NCBI GenBank assembly: GCA_037349315.1 | Contig: JBAIAC010000035.1 | Location: 6,338,501 to 6,402,500, forward strand | DNA: 64,000 nucleotides | Direction of reading: 5' to 3' | From: Chelydra serpentina | Taxonomy: Eukaryota; Chordata; Testudines; Chelydridae | Shown here: one piece after another, positions 1-11,984 of the stretch | How positions within the stretch are numbered: the first letter of the stretch is position 1 | Layout of the letters: each line of letters starts with the position of its first letter | Made by a program: the position numbers and the translations under genes | The notes under the pieces: model-generated | The model's database searches: none | The model's input: the letters and a program-made list of their open reading frames with translations, nothing else | Told to the model about the DNA's origin: nothing

Positions 1-574
1 TAAGAGAGTTTGTTCCAGTACAGTCCTTTGTGTCATCTTTACATGATGCATTGATACAGGAGAAAAATTTACAAAGCTTATTTGCCAGCTAACCAGGCTT
101 AGCACTTCACCATCTTGTCTCTGAATAGAAAGGTCTGATCAAGCACCATAGAATCGTACATCTGGGACGGCTCATGATGCTGAATTGAGCCTGTGTTTAG
201 CAGGCATGGGTATTCGTACAACACTGGAGCAATTTGTGGCTGACAAATCACTATGGTCATATTACCTGTTTCTTTGTAGTTGATTTCTAATTGAGAGTCC
301 ATTTCCACATACATATTTTAGTCCCAACCCTTGCTAATTAGATTCTAGTAGAAATCCCTTTGGTCTGGTGTTTTACCTTTGTCCTTCCTTGTCAAGTTGA
401 GGCATTAATGCTACATTTTGCTCTAATAAAGAATTCATGTCGCTTACTCCCTGCACTCTAACTGCTCTCTGGAGAGTGCTAAAGTGTGCTTAAGCATATT
501 GTAACTGTTTACTCACAATATCTGTTGTATGCATAGTAACTTAAAATGTTCCATCTCTGTCCTGTCATTCCTAG
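1..574. other. End of the upstream intron
   Basis: No coding homology or repeat family is recognised. The short minus-strand ORF at 99-314 has no recognisable domain. Confidence 0.5.
571..574 (+). promoter_or_regulatory. 3' splice site (acceptor) of the ADAMTS exon
   Basis: A pyrimidine-rich run at about 550-571 leads into CTAG. The reading frame recognisable as ADAMTS prodomain begins directly after it with Ala-Gly-Met. Confidence 0.75.
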
Positions 575-728
575 GCTGGCATGATTCGCACAGACAAGGA
601 CGAGTTCTTCATTGAGCCTCAGGAGAAGGGCAGTCAGGAGGAAGACGGAGGCAGGACGCATGTGATATATCGCAGAGCAGCTGTCAAGAAGCCACTTCCC
701 ACTGAGAACACAGATATCCAGTATAAAG
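575..728 (+). CDS. Internal exon of an ADAMTS2/3/14-type procollagen N-proteinase (propeptide segment)
   Basis: ADAMTS2, ADAMTS3 and ADAMTS14 are secreted zinc metalloproteases that remove the N-propeptide of fibrillar procollagens. This exon encodes about 51 residues of the prodomain, upstream of the furin site and catalytic domain, so no catalytic residues are expected. The translation opens AGMIRTDKDEFFIEP and contains GRTHVIYRR, both hallmarks of the prodomain in this subfamily. The ORF starts in phase 0 after the acceptor, whose pyrimidine-rich tract ends in CTAG at 571-574, so the Met at 581 is internal and not a start. It stays open to a stop at 761-763. No GT donor of good quality is present; AAAG|GCAAGG at 725-734 fits a GC donor and gives a phase-1 end within a G-first codon. 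Which of the three paralogues this is cannot be settled from one exon: EKG resembles ADAMTS2, AGMIRT ADAMTS3, and RTHV ADAMTS14. The family call is firm; the donor is an inference. Confidence 0.85.
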
Positions 729-734
729 GCAAGG
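729..734 (+). promoter_or_regulatory. Probable GC-type 5' splice site
   Basis: The exon end AAAG is followed by GCAAGG. Except for C at +2 and G at +6 this is a consensus donor, and GC donors typically show just such strong flanking bases. The only nearby GT within the ORF, at 756-757 in CTG|GTGTCT, matches poorly at +3 to +6. Confidence 0.6.
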
Positions 735-3700
735 CTGAGATGTTAATGACAACTGGTGTCTAAAGCATAGCTAAAAGCATGTATCTAGTAAGCAGCCGCT
801 ATGATCTGCAACCTCTGGCTGTTTGTCCTTGAGAGTGAAAATACCTTTTCTGCTCTTTATATGTGGAAGGGCGGGGGAAGGTTGGGCTGGATTAAACGAG
901 CATTGCATCAGCCTTAAACACTTGCCAGAGTGGCAAATCTTTTCCCCTTTTAATGTACAGATAGGAGTGGTAATTCACACATGGCGAAGCTGGCCATTAC
1001 AAGCCACAGTTAAACCCTATGTAAGAGCAACCCCGGGGCATCATAGGTGGAGCAGCAATGAGGTGGTTCCTGTGTACACCTTTCAAACGTGGGGGAAACG
1101 CCCACACTGGCTGTGCACAGGCCACCTGGAAGGTTGCATTGGGGGGAGTGGTGTATGGGCTTTGTGCTGGCATCCTCTTCATGGGGGATGGGGTGACATT
1201 GGGGGTGGTTAATTTCATCCCAGAGGAATAAGATGATGTGTCCTCAGACACAGATATGGAACTCCCATTGAATTGTGTATCCATGTTTGAGGGTAGAATT
1301 TGACTCAATAGGTTGTGGAAAGAGCTGTATTAAAAGGAGTCTCAAAGCTGCCAAGAAGAAGTCTGCACTGTCTGCCATAAGCAGTCTTGTATAGAAAAAA
1401 ATGTTACTCGTAGTATCACCTACATGTATGGTAACTGCTTTTGCCCGGTGCCTTTTTAGCTGAGTGAGCAATGGATACAAATCTTGTAAGTGGATGTTTT
1501 CACAGCTAATACTAATACTGCTATTGACTGGATTATTTTGGGTGGTAAAGCAAAATAGCAGCCACGTTTTGAGCCCAACTCTAGTTGAACAGTATAGTAG
1601 ATTAATTTATTACTAATAATTTAAGAGCAACCTAATACTTTAGTGTTAGTTTGTTGCCGTTCTCTGTTATTACATACAGTACTAGGTGTGTGATTGCCAT
1701 CAGCAGAAGGCTTTTTTCCCATGGTCCTCAATGTCCCTGTAATTATGTGGCCCTTCGGTACCAACGTCTAAAGACAAATATAAAATTGTGATACATTTGT
1801 AAATTCCTGCCATTTCAGTGGCAGAAATGAAGCACATAAACCGGTTAGAATGCTACACGTTCCCAGAGACCAGGCTGTAGAATGCTAAAAAAGACAAATA
1901 GGATCTCTTCTCCTTCAGGCCATATTCGGAGTGTATGGTGATGTATGTTACACTAGGCTCGAATTGAAAACAAAAAGTAGTAGCGGTCTCCTAAGCCTCG
2001 CCCACTTGAGACATCAAAATGAGATGCCAATCAAAGTAGATTGTGCAGATGTGCTCAGCTGTGCTCCTTGAGCTGTCTCACTTTCAGTGGGATTCAGATA
2101 CACCCATGGACAGAGCTGGACTAAGGCAGTTGGCATGTGCCTAGGGTCCCTCCTCCTAGAGTCACATGATGGAATTTGTTATATTAATACGTGGTTATGC
2201 CATTATTATAATGTTGGAAAATATCTCTGTCAGGCCGTTTCCTTTTAAACAAAAGAGATTTAATTGTATTCACACCTTATGGCAGTATTTTTGTTTTTAG
2301 ATGGTAAATATTCCTCAGGAGTAGGAGTTTGATGCACAAATCATATTTCAGTTTTGATAGCTCAGCTCAAACATTGGCATGCTGTACCTGCTAGAGGAAG
2401 ACCCTTGACAGCAGTATCTCAAAACACCTCAGTAAAATGTAGAGACCTAGTGTAATCCGTTCTCTCATAGAGCTGTCTGAAAATAGCCCTATTGTAGCAG
2501 TCTGATAGGCATAATAGAGCAATTACAAAGCCAAAATGACAATTATGTTGCAACATTATAGTTCAACCTGTGACTATACGCAAGTACATTACAGTTCTGT
2601 GTTTATATGCAGCACCTAGCACACTGGGATACAAGAAGCTACCACAATACAAGTTGTTATTATTTGTAATAATAGAAAGGTAAGCAAACTATAAGAGTTA
2701 GGAAGTGTGCTTAATGAAGAGGGTGATGAAGAGAGAGACTCTGATCCTGCAGAGACAATTTAGGACTGTGAGTTTATTTAAACTAATGCGGACCTCTGCT
2801 CGGGGAAGGGATGACTATTTTAAGTAAAGATGATTTAAATTCTTCAAATTTCAAAATTTCAATGAAAATTTAAAAGAAAAATCATGGAAAATTTTGATGA
2901 AAGTTTTTCCAAAATTCCCTCCCAACTCTCACCCCATTTGTTTTGACATTTTGAAAAAAGGAGGAACAATGGCAAGAAAATTTTCATGGAATTCTTCTTT
3001 TTTTTTCTTTCTTTAACTGGATCTAATTTTAAGTTTTTTCTAATTTTTTTTCCATTCAGTCTGGTTTTCACATCCCTACTGAAAATATGCAACCTCTACT
3101 GCTGGCAGGTTGGTATTCATAAGTGAAAACTACTTGAAAACAGCTGTTATTTATGCTCCAGTCTTGTCAGTGTTTCAACAGGTGTTTAAAGAAAACAATG
3201 GCTTAGTATTCAAAGGAAAATACTAGCTCACCTCTCTTCTCTGGCTTTCTGGGTATAATTGTTCCAGTTCAGTCTTGCATCTGGAGACTCCATTTCCCTT
3301 TTGAAATGATGGAGCAGCTATAGAACTGGGTTCAGCTGGCTATCCACTGAACACACCACAAGGATGATAGGTGGATGGCTGGGCTTTCCCCAGGATGCAA
3401 CTAGAAGTCGTAGGAGGAGCCAGTGTCTGGTTGAGGGAATGATATCCTGCTTCCATTGGACATAATAGGATGATGTCACATTTGCTCCACCTTGGCATTG
3501 GTTGTAGTGAATTTTACATTACCAGATACTGTAAGATGGACTTGAGAGCAGCGTTTTTCTAACAGTTGTGTCTGTACTTCTTTCCTTTTCTTTTATAGCA
3601 AGGGAAATGGGGACTTTATTCCAGCTGTTCAAAAACTCAACTTCCTAAACACTGGGGACACCAGGCTATTCTTCTTCTTATATATAAAGGTTCTGCAGAC

Positions 3701-5508
3701 ATGTTTTTTAATAAATGGAATGTGCTGGGAGAGAACAGATGTGAAAAAAACAGCAAATATGTGTTCTGATTCAAGACTATTTCATATTTTCTTCTGAGTT
3801 TAAACAAAACATTATCCAAGTAGAAGGGGAAAAGTAAATAGTAGTTTCTGACAGCTTAAATCACTGATTTTGGCAGGATTATCTGTTTTTGGCAAGGTGA
3901 CAATAATAGTCTAAGGGTATGATGTATCCACCCACTCTTGCCTGTCTCACACAACTGTTTATTAGTATACTGGAAAAATAAACAACTTATGCTTTAGACA
4001 AGTAATGGTCTTCAGAGTTCAAACAGCACATTAGTACTGTAGGAGTTATTATATTTTGACCAAAATCTGGATAATAGGAAATATTGCTAGAGAATGGTAA
4101 AAACTTCCTACGTAGTAAAACTTGTGTGCCCATTATTTCATGTGTGTAATTTTATTTTTCTGACTTTGATTTATTATGATATTTTGTTCAAATGTTCTCT
4201 ACCTGTGAAATTAAGAAATGATGTTCTTAATTAAAGTTGAGAGCATGTCTAAAAAACACAAGAATTTAATTTTGCATGTGCAAAAGTGGATTCTGGTTAA
4301 AGCCAGTCTGAAGATCAGCCCTATAAAAAAAGAAATGTTTTTATAGCATGTGTCCAGTTAAATCATCGTGTCCATTCTTATGGTGCGTGTGATCAATTGA
4401 AAGGAAATAATTCTACTAAAGTTTTCCTTAACATGTGCATTTTCTTTCTTTAAATAATGGGCTAAATACACCACAATTGTCCAAATTCATTTATTATGCA
4501 GATGAAGGATTTCTTTAACAAGGAACAGTTTATTATAGAACAAGGCTGCAATTTAATTAACTAGAACCACTTTGAAACAGACAAATCATTCTTGCCCCAA
4601 CTACCAACACAATTCTTGGAATTTCCAAAGCCTGTTGAGACACTCAGATCCCACCATGAGCATATGCTGATCACTTGGCCCTACAAAGTCTTAGCTTCCT
4701 GAAGCTCTGTGACCCATAGACAGTCAGCTACTGGGTCCCTGAACACAGAGTCCTTACCTTACCTACAAACTCAAAGCCTGCTGAGGCGTTCTGAAAGGCA
4801 GGCACATTCGTTCCATTTGAGACCTGTCCACGGGCAAACGCACAGCTCTACCTGACCAGACTCCATATCCTGCCGTGGTGCCTACTGTCCACTTGGACAG
4901 TATGTTTTAAAACAACAACAAACCCATCCACTTGATATCTATGGTGGATGGACTCATGCTAGCACATAGAAGTTTAGCCGTCCTTTCTGATGCCAAACTC
5001 CAGAGGTGTGGTAGTTTGGGTATCCCCATAAATGTGATTATTTTGTCTGAGTTTGATGCATGTGCAGTACCTTTCCTACTCTGTGCATGTAGTCTCCCTG
5101 GTTATGTGTGAAGCAGTGAAGCTTCCCAGCAGGGACCTGTTTCTGGCATAATAGTGGAGGAATTGAAGATAATCTCAGATGTGCAGGTTCATAGGCACAA
5201 TAACATAACATATAATAATTAATAGCCATACAGTACATTTATACTGCACCCTTCTCCAAAACAAATCCCTGGATTGTTTCACAATTCCTATATAATTAAA
5301 AGGAGCAAACCTCCTTTTCAATGGGATTCACAAACTATAGTGAGCCAGTCCACTGAACGGAATGAGGAAGCTAGATCAGTAACCATGAGAGCAAGACTTT
5401 CTCCAGAAAATTATAGTGACTTTTCAGTTTGATTAGTGTGAACCCTGGTCATTTCTTTGTTAATTATTTTAGCTTGTTTAATTGATTAATCTCCTTCCCA
5501 ATTGCCCA
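729..5508. other. Start of the long intron, mostly unrecognised sequence
   Basis: Nothing coding is seen. Position 2598-2680 (CAGCACCTAGCACACTGGG, then a short AT-rich tail) resembles a dispersed ancient retroposon tail also found near 25.9, 51.8 and 54.6 kb. The stretch 2850-3085 is an A/T-homopolymer-rich tract built on GAAAATTTT-like words. The rest appears unique. Confidence 0.5.
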
Positions 5509-5624
5509 TCAATTCAGAAGGCTGCTACAGTAAGCAAATTTAAGGAGCTGGGCTAACAAGTCACCCAAGACTTCTGAGGGAACTCAAATATGAAATTGTA
5601 GAACTACTAACTGTTGTATGTAAC
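5509..5624 (+). repeat. CR1-type LINE fragment, 5' part, interrupted by an LTR-like insertion
   Basis: The conceptual translation resembles the CR1 reverse-transcriptase segment just before the motif with WK..NV...F. It is decayed by stops. The same LINE sequence resumes at 6284 after a GTAAC duplication, so this and 6284-6386 are one insertion. Confidence 0.6.
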
Positions 5625-6283
5625 TAGCGGGGTGGAACCCCGCTCCTACCCAGAGGGGCTGGAAATAACCCTGGGAGAGGGCTGAGGCTCTGAAGCTGGG
5701 CTGATTATCAAAGCAGCCACAGCTGTGGCCAGTTAATCAGGGCCCAGCTGGCCCTTATAAGAGGGCAGTGGGCCTGGAGCAGACACTCTCTCTCTGTCTT
5801 TAGAGAGGGAAGGGCTTAGCTTCAGGGACCTGACCAGGTACCTAGGTTGGAGCAGGGCTGGGGAAGGGCCTGAGGAGCTGGGGAGCTCCGGCTGGGAAAG
5901 CCCCGGGCTGTGGCCTAGGGTTAGGCCCACTAGGTACTGGGGTTGCGGGGGCAGCCCACAGGTAGGCTGAGGCAGCAGGTCCAAACCCCCTTTGCCTGTG
6001 ATGAGTGGCTTATACTGCAGTCTGCACCAGGGCGCAGGGGCTAGCTGGTGACTGGCAGTAGCCTACGACTGAGGCGAAGTGGGGATAGTGGGTTGGGGGT
6101 TCCCCTGGGGAGGGGAGACCCAGATCTAGGGGTTAAAGGGGCACCGGGTCCTGGGAGGGACACGGGGCCAGAGTGGACAGGCGGGTCACTGGCCTGCAGA
6201 GGGCGCTCCAGAGGCTGGTGAGCTAATTCCCGACTGAAACCAGCAGGAGGCGCTGCCGGGTGAGTCCGAGCAACCTTGTCACA
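5625..6283 (+). mobile_element. Solo LTR-like element with 5-bp target duplication GTAAC
   Basis: A GC-rich 659-bp block is inserted in a CR1 fragment and flanked by GTAAC (5620-5624 and 6284-6288). It ends in CA, and its first bases TAGCGGGG could be a mutated TG start. A TATA-like CCTTATAAGAGG at 5754-5765 is followed by a CT-rich stretch at about 5786, as expected of an LTR promoter. No coding region or second LTR is seen. An ERV or Ty3-type LTR is likely; the class is not settled. Confidence 0.6.
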
Positions 6284-6386
6284 GTAACCTGTCACTTAAA
6301 TCAGCCTCTGTACCAAATCTGTGGAAGGTAGCTAATGTAATGCATATTTTTTAAAAAGGCTCCAGAGGCAATCCTGGCAATTGCAG
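6284..6386 (+). repeat. CR1-type LINE fragment, 3' part (reverse-transcriptase motif)
   Basis: The plus frame resembles SVPNLWKVANV, then a KGSRGNPGN-like segment, matching the CR1/L3 RT block usually read as WK.A.V.PIFKKGS.GDPGNYRP. A stop interrupts it. It breaks off at the inverted repeat starting at 6386. Confidence 0.65.
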
Positions 6387-6440
6387 GCACCTTATAGACT
6401 AACTCCATGCTCCAATACGTCAGTTAGTCTATAAGGTGCC
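6386..6440. repeat. 19-nt perfect inverted repeat, head-to-head repeat ends
   Basis: Arms 6386-6404 and 6422-6440 are perfectly complementary around a 17-nt loop. The arm word AGTCTATAAGGTGCCACAGG is the 3' segment of the reptile repeat also seen at 37190-37270, so two ends of that repeat face each other. Confidence 0.75.
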
Positions 6441-7237
6441 ACAGGACTCTTTGTCGCTTCTTCCATCATAGTTCATCAGACTGTCAATGCTATTGGTTTG
6501 CTATAGTATTTAAATTACTTTTAAAAAACAAAATGCACATTTGTTTTGTAATTCTTGGGACTGCCTGAAAAATGATACATACATTGGCTGAAAATTGGCT
6601 GGCTGCCATTCTAATTTAAAGAAACGATTCTAGTTACCTTTGCAAAGGAATTGTTCCATTAGAAAACTGAAGTTCCTCCAAATCCAATCGATATTTCCTT
6701 TCAGTGTGCACCCCTGATGATGAATTACTGTTCTCTTATTTTGCAGTCTGTAAGGCAGCAGTGACCATATTTTTTTTTGTCTCGTTCCTTTATCATATGT
6801 GTATGATAAATACGTCCGTCTTTCTCTTGTCTTTGATTGTCTCTGAATTTCACTCTGCTGATTCGCAGAGCTTCTCTGGAGAGAGATGGATTGATTATTC
6901 AGTTGCGATTCAACTTTTGAATAAGACGTAGGGTTGTGCACTTGTGAAGAACAAGTCTCCAGGGACTGTTGTTAGGCCACTGGATGTCACTCTTGCTAAC
7001 TGCAGATGTGGCCGATGAAGCATTTCTTTGCTAGCATAAGAAAATATGTATCTTGAAATAGTTTTAACAAGAAGCTTTTGGATAGTCTTAGCGATGTCTC
7101 TTTTCATAGCTCAAACAGCATTCTTTAACATGCTGATCTGTTGTCTTAATTCTTTTCATACATACAGTGAAAATGTATCTATGATGCTGACTTTTCTAAA
7201 AACATTCTGTCTTGCTCGTTAAACAGTGTCTCTATAT

Positions 7238-7675
7238 CAGTGGTCTCCAAACTGTGGGGTATGCCAGCAGGGGGCGGCGTGGAGGAACATTTGGGTTGGG
7301 GGGCGCACGGTGGGGTCTAAGCCAGCCCACACTGGGGGTCAGGAGGGAGCACCACCCAGTCCCGCTCTGCTCCCAGCCGAGCTCTGTTCCCAGACGCAGT
7401 TCCACTCCTCCCCCTGCCCAGCTCCAGTCACAGCTCCGCTCGATCCCCGGCCCGGCTCTGCCCCCAGCCCGGCTCTGCTCTCATTCCCTCTTTGCCCACA
7501 GGCCAGCTCCTCCTCTAGCCCCAGCTCCTTCCCCAGCCCCAGATCTGCCCCCAGCTCTGCCTTCAGCCCAAGCTCCTCTGCTGAGCCCAACGGTGCAGTA
7601 ATGGAGCTGGGGGGCGCGGATATAACCCATTACTGGTAAGGGGGAAGCACGACAGGAAACATTTGGGCACCACTA
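7238..7675 (+). mobile_element. Non-autonomous hAT-type element, GC-rich core
   Basis: The left end is CAGTGGTCTCCAAACTGTGG and the right end AACATTTGGGCACCACTA, imperfect inverted repeats. The flanks CTCTATAT (7230-7237) and CTCCATAT (7676-7683) are an 8-bp target duplication with one mismatch. The C-rich interior holds runs of CCCAGCTC-like words and gives long open frames on both strands that are not genes. Confidence 0.8.
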
Positions 7676-7769
7676 CTCCATATTGTATTTCATCATACAG
7701 TAATTTAGATTTATTTAAACAAATTTCTGGCTCAAAACAGGTACTGTGCTTTTAATTTCAAAATTCACA

Positions 7770-7771
7770 TT

Positions 7772-7802
<31 letters not shown>

Positions 7803-7817
7803 TTTGTGGGGGGGGGG
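7770..7817 (+). repeat. (TTTA)n microsatellite followed by G10
   Basis: About nine TTTA units run from 7770 to 7805; after GTG-type spacing, a ten-G tract lies at 7808-7817. Confidence 0.95.
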
Positions 7818-8106
7818 ATGAGTATCTTGTTTTCTTCCCAACCTCCCTTATTGAAAAACCCAGTGAATATATAGTGAGAGTTAAACTATTGCTAACATGG
7901 TCAACCATAGATGGTGAAATAATAATTAATAGAGGAAATAATAACGGGTAAATTCATATCTCCCAATCTGCTGATCCTTACTTCAGTAAAAGTCTAGTAC
8001 ATACCCTCGGTATTCATATCTTTGCTAACAGACAGGGTTCTTGCATATGGCTGGCTGAAATGTGGAATACTATCCTTTTTCCCATAATGGATATATTCTT
8101 CTATCA

Positions 8107-8668
8107 TAGTGGTTCGCAAATTGTGGCCTGTAGACAGTCATTGTCCATGAAGCATTTGCTCATGGTGTGGGGGCAGGTCACATAGAGCTAGAATCTTAAC
8201 CGTCAGGCTCAGCCCATCCTTTCTCCATTGCCCATAAGGACATGGGTGGCAGGATGGTGGTGTTTGAGGTACTGGTGGAGATTTTGTGGGGGGAATTAAT
8301 TGAATTTTGCAAAACCTATTGTGGAAGAGAAGGATGCAATCCATGTAAATAAAGACTGTATCAAAGCCTGCTCACAAGGCGACTGAATTAAAGTTGCATA
8401 GGCAACCTTAATGTTCTTGTAAATAGAACTTATTTTTGTATATAATAAATAAATTGCATTCAGAGAAGTTGAACATACATTACATAATTTTCTAATATTG
8501 CTTTTCCAAGAAAGCCAATGCTGTGGTTATAGTAATGTTGTTAGTTAACCAGTGGGAAATGTGCAAATTTGCCAGTGAGAACACGATTATGAATTGGTAG
8601 GTATGTATCTGCCTGACAATTTGTCTATTAAGATGTGGTCCACAATACAGTGTTTGAGAACTTTTGCG
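8107..8668 (+). mobile_element. Probable old hAT (Charlie-like) non-autonomous element
   Basis: The left end TAGTGGTTCGCAAATTGTGG and the right end GTGTTTGAGAACTTTTGCG resemble the hAT termini CAGTGGTTCTCAA and TTGAGAACCACTG. GTCCATGAAGC near the left and GTGGTCCACAA near the right are partly inverted. No clear 8-bp duplication survives. Confidence 0.5.
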
Positions 8669-9607
8669 CTAATAAATTCACTTTCAACGTGGGGGTTAGA
8701 AACTCAATAACATATATTACTGAAGTTCTGCCGCTACTATCTTTGGGACCACAATAGTATGATTATTCTTTTAAGCCCTGATTCAGGAAAGCATTTAAAT
8801 ACATGTTTAAAATTCCTTCCCTACCCCAGATATGGCGATCAGTTAAACTCTGAGCATGTGGGCAAGACTCACCAGCCAGACACCCAGGAAAAAATTCTCT
8901 GTAGTAACTCAGATCCCACCCAGCTAACATCCCTCCACTGGCCATTGGGCCTATTTACCACTGATAGTCAAAGGTCAATTAATTGCCAAAATCATGTTAT
9001 CCCATCAAACCATCCCCTCCATTTCCTTTCAGATCAATAGGAATTGAAGGCACACAGCATTTAACAGGATCAGGCCTATATTTATTTAAATATTATCTTT
9101 ACTTAAGTATTGGCAGTCTGCTCATATAACATATCAGTAACTGACTTAAAAATAAAATTCAGTTCATTCTTCATTGATGAATTCACTTTAAATTCTCTGA
9201 ACTAAATTAAAACAATATGATAGATCAGAATATTCTTAAGTGTTTTTGCAAACATCTTACAGCTGGAGTTGGATGTTTCTAAACGCAGTAAGTTGCTAAA
9301 TATAACAACATGAAAATTAAGCCTGCTATTGCTTTATATGATAACAGTTTCCCAGTCCTGAAATCTATAAAATGTTTGCATGACCCATTAATGAAAACAT
9401 ATGGGAAGTTCTCTGCTCTTTTCACCATTCTTTTCCTTTAAGTTCCTTAGTGTTAGTGGCATGTGAAATTCCAAGTTGGATTAAACTACGCCATGTTATG
9501 CATGCTCATATTTGCATTTATGTTTTAGAGGCAAGACATTATTAAAATTGAGGTTTGGGGGAATGCTTTTAGGCTCATCACTATGATATCGGCTCACCTC
9601 CCAGGAA

Positions 9608-9690
9608 TTAATAAATGTATCCTCACAACATCCCTATGAAGTAAGGAACTATTTATTAATGCCGTTTCACTGATGGCCTAAGAGAGACCA
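9608..9690 (-). repeat. MIR-like SINE remnant
   Basis: The plus strand reads TCCTCACAACATCCCTATGA, then an ATTATT-like run and CCGTTTCACTGATGG. This is the reverse complement of the conserved MIR/CORE-SINE middle. Confidence 0.6.
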
Positions 9691-9830
9691 AATGCTTCTT
9701 TTAAAAAACAACACCACAATAGTACAGTAAAATGTGTTTGTACAGCCGGCCAATGTTTAATGTTGATTTCTGCTGCTAAAGGCCCACTATAGAACCTGAA
9801 GAGCAGAAGTTCTCAGGTCAAATCTCTGCA

Positions 9831-9852
9831 CTCTCTCTCTCTCTCTCTCTCT
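9831..9852 (+). repeat. (CT)n microsatellite
   Basis: An uninterrupted CT run of about eleven units. Confidence 0.95.
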
Positions 9853-11388
9853 TTGTTTTTGCTATTTAGATTTTAGTTTTCCAGAGTTTGTAATCAGATT
9901 CAGAATAATGTATTTACATTCCACATTCCCATTGTCTAACCAACCAAGTATTAGGTAGGTCAGCAGTGATGCCAAAGGCCTGCTATATCTTGGCTAGTCT
10001 GGTGCAGTTAGAAAAGAACCTTAGGTCACTGAAAGACTCGGCTATTCCACTTTGTCAATGAAAAATGTCCCGTAGTCCATATCTTTGTTTGGAAAGTGGA
10101 TTCTGGAACCGAGGTTCTAAGAAAGTGGCTAGCATGGATTATTTGCTGTTTTGTTCCATGGTAGCAGTTTTTGATCGGTGTGGCAATTGTCAAGCATAGT
10201 ATTTAATAATTATGCGCATGACTGTGTTCTGGGTTTGCTCTTATTCTTTACCAATTTTTTTTCCCCCAGCAGATGGATGAGTGGGATAATTTGACTTAAC
10301 AATGCTATTTCTGCATTGACTTGTTTAGCAACCCAGACATAATTTCAGGATATAAAAACAAACGTTCCACTGTGGTCTGTTGGGTTAGAAAGGATGTCAA
10401 GGAATTTACATTCTCCTTTCCTAGGAACTGACCGTGATCTCAGCCCAGTTTCACACCTATGAAAATCCAATAAAAGTTAATGGAGTTCCTCCTGGCTTAC
10501 TCCGGTGTAAGTGAGGTCAGAATCTCTGGTCCCATGGACCATTTGGGCATTAACTGATGGTTTGAGTACAGGCAAGCTGATGATAAATATGTAGGTCATT
10601 TGGTTGTATTTTGCCTGGCTGATATTGTAAATTGCAGGGGTTGTATTTGGCAACTACTACTGTTTGACAAAGAAACTGGGCCCAATTCTGCAAGCCTTTG
10701 CTCCCGACAGTAGCTCTTACTTGTGTGAGTTGTCCCACTGAGGTCAATGAAAGTACTCATGTGAGTAAAGGCTAATCGTGTGTAAGCCTTTGCAAAATCG
10801 AGCTCTGTGAGATACTAGGCAGAATAACATCTGGTGTGCGTCTGTTAAATGAAGTCTTGTAGTAGAGGCCTGACAAACATGTCAAGCTTTTGATGGTGGC
10901 AGAAATGGGTATAAATCTTGTCTACTGACCTTGATAATGACTGTAAAGTGGTGCTCATGCTAAAAACTCTAGGCGTGATCAAATTAAAGCAATGGGCAAA
11001 CCAAGAGCTGAGAGTGAAACAGGAATCCTTAAATGCTCATGTTATATTTCTGTCATTGCTTGAGAAAGAAGAGCCACACGTGAGGCCCAGTGAAGTGATC
11101 CAAGCATAAGTAAGATATTTCCAGCTGGTTTTGAATATTCTCAGCTGTGGGTTTGTTTGCAGGAAATGTGCGATTTGGAGCCCAGCCGTGTTTTTTTTTT
11201 AAAAAAAACATGGTTGTGCTGCTGGTCTCTCTTTGCTTTCTGCAAATGGTGGTGACTGTCAGGGCAAATGCCAGGCCCTCAAGCAGAGTTAGAAATAATA
11301 ACTACTGAGCTAATTCCATTGTCTATGGGAGAGGAAGCTACTGTATGGAATTGTTTTGTTGCTAAGATGCCGATTGCTAGTATAGTGA

Positions 11389-11917
11389 ATGAGTGTTGAG
11401 GCTCTAGGCTTCTTTGGAATTCCAGCTTATCAAACTCTGAGCTGGGGCTGGATAGGCAGCCAGCAGGGCTTGAACTCCGAACAACTGAAGAGAAGCTGCC
11501 TTCTTGGAGCCAAGACAGGAGATGTCACTCTAAGATTGGATAGGTTTTTGAAGTACATGGGCAGGGGTTCGTTCGTGATAGTTAATATTGGCACTAATGA
11601 CACTGCTTCTCAGGATAGCTCACACAGAGTAGATGACTTTAGGGGACTCAGAAGCGTGCTGAAGAAGACAGTGTCCAAGCGATCATCTCTGAGATTCTTC
11701 TGTCCCAGGAGTGAAGAAAAACAGAAGGCAGAAGATTCTGGAAGTGAACCACTGGCTAAGTAGGTAATGTAGGGTAGAAGACTTTGGTGTTGTGGAACAT
11801 TCTTTCACCTTCAATAGGAAGAAGAGGGTGCTGTATAGTTTGGAGGCCTTCACTCCAGTAGAAGGGGGATCAGTTCATGGGGACAGGCTGGCTAGAATAG
11901 TCAGGAGAGAGTTAAAC
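11389..11917 (+). pseudogene. CR1 ORF1 remnant (esterase-like domain)
   Basis: An open frame to 11763 contains DVTLRLDRFLKYMG, then VIVNIGTNDTASQ and VDDFRGLRSVLKK, as in the CR1 ORF1 SGNH-esterase-like domain (GTND block). Homology continues past the stop in broken frames to about 11917 (RRR.L ... VRREL-like), so the stop is secondary. The usual role is RNA or lipid binding in the retrotransposition particle; this copy is dead. Confidence 0.75.
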
Positions 11918-11984
11918 TAATAGCAAAAAGGAAGGGTAAAAAGAGGGAAGGTATGAGCACAAAATTGAGATGTTGAGAACAAAA

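Larger units (their letters stand above)
8669..11388. other. Intron, mostly unrecognised
   Basis: A MIR-like remnant and a (CT)n tract are listed separately. One block at 10438-10535 belongs to a recurring short motif family (see findings). Nothing else is recognised; the ORFs at 8759-9040, 10550-10747 and 10918-11109 show no domain. Confidence 0.5.

Noticed and set aside
581..763. Stand-alone 60-residue ORF beginning at Met 581
   Set aside because: It is an internal exon: the frame is open back to the acceptor, and the last residues after 728 are intron sequence.
5619..5624. TGTAAC as the start of the LTR-like element at 5.6 kb
   Set aside because: GTAAC recurs right after the other end and the CR1 sequence reads through it, so it is the target duplication and not part of the element.
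7212..7639. Three overlapping Pro/Ser/Ala-rich ORFs
   Set aside because: They are frames of the same GC-rich hAT interior at 7238-7675.
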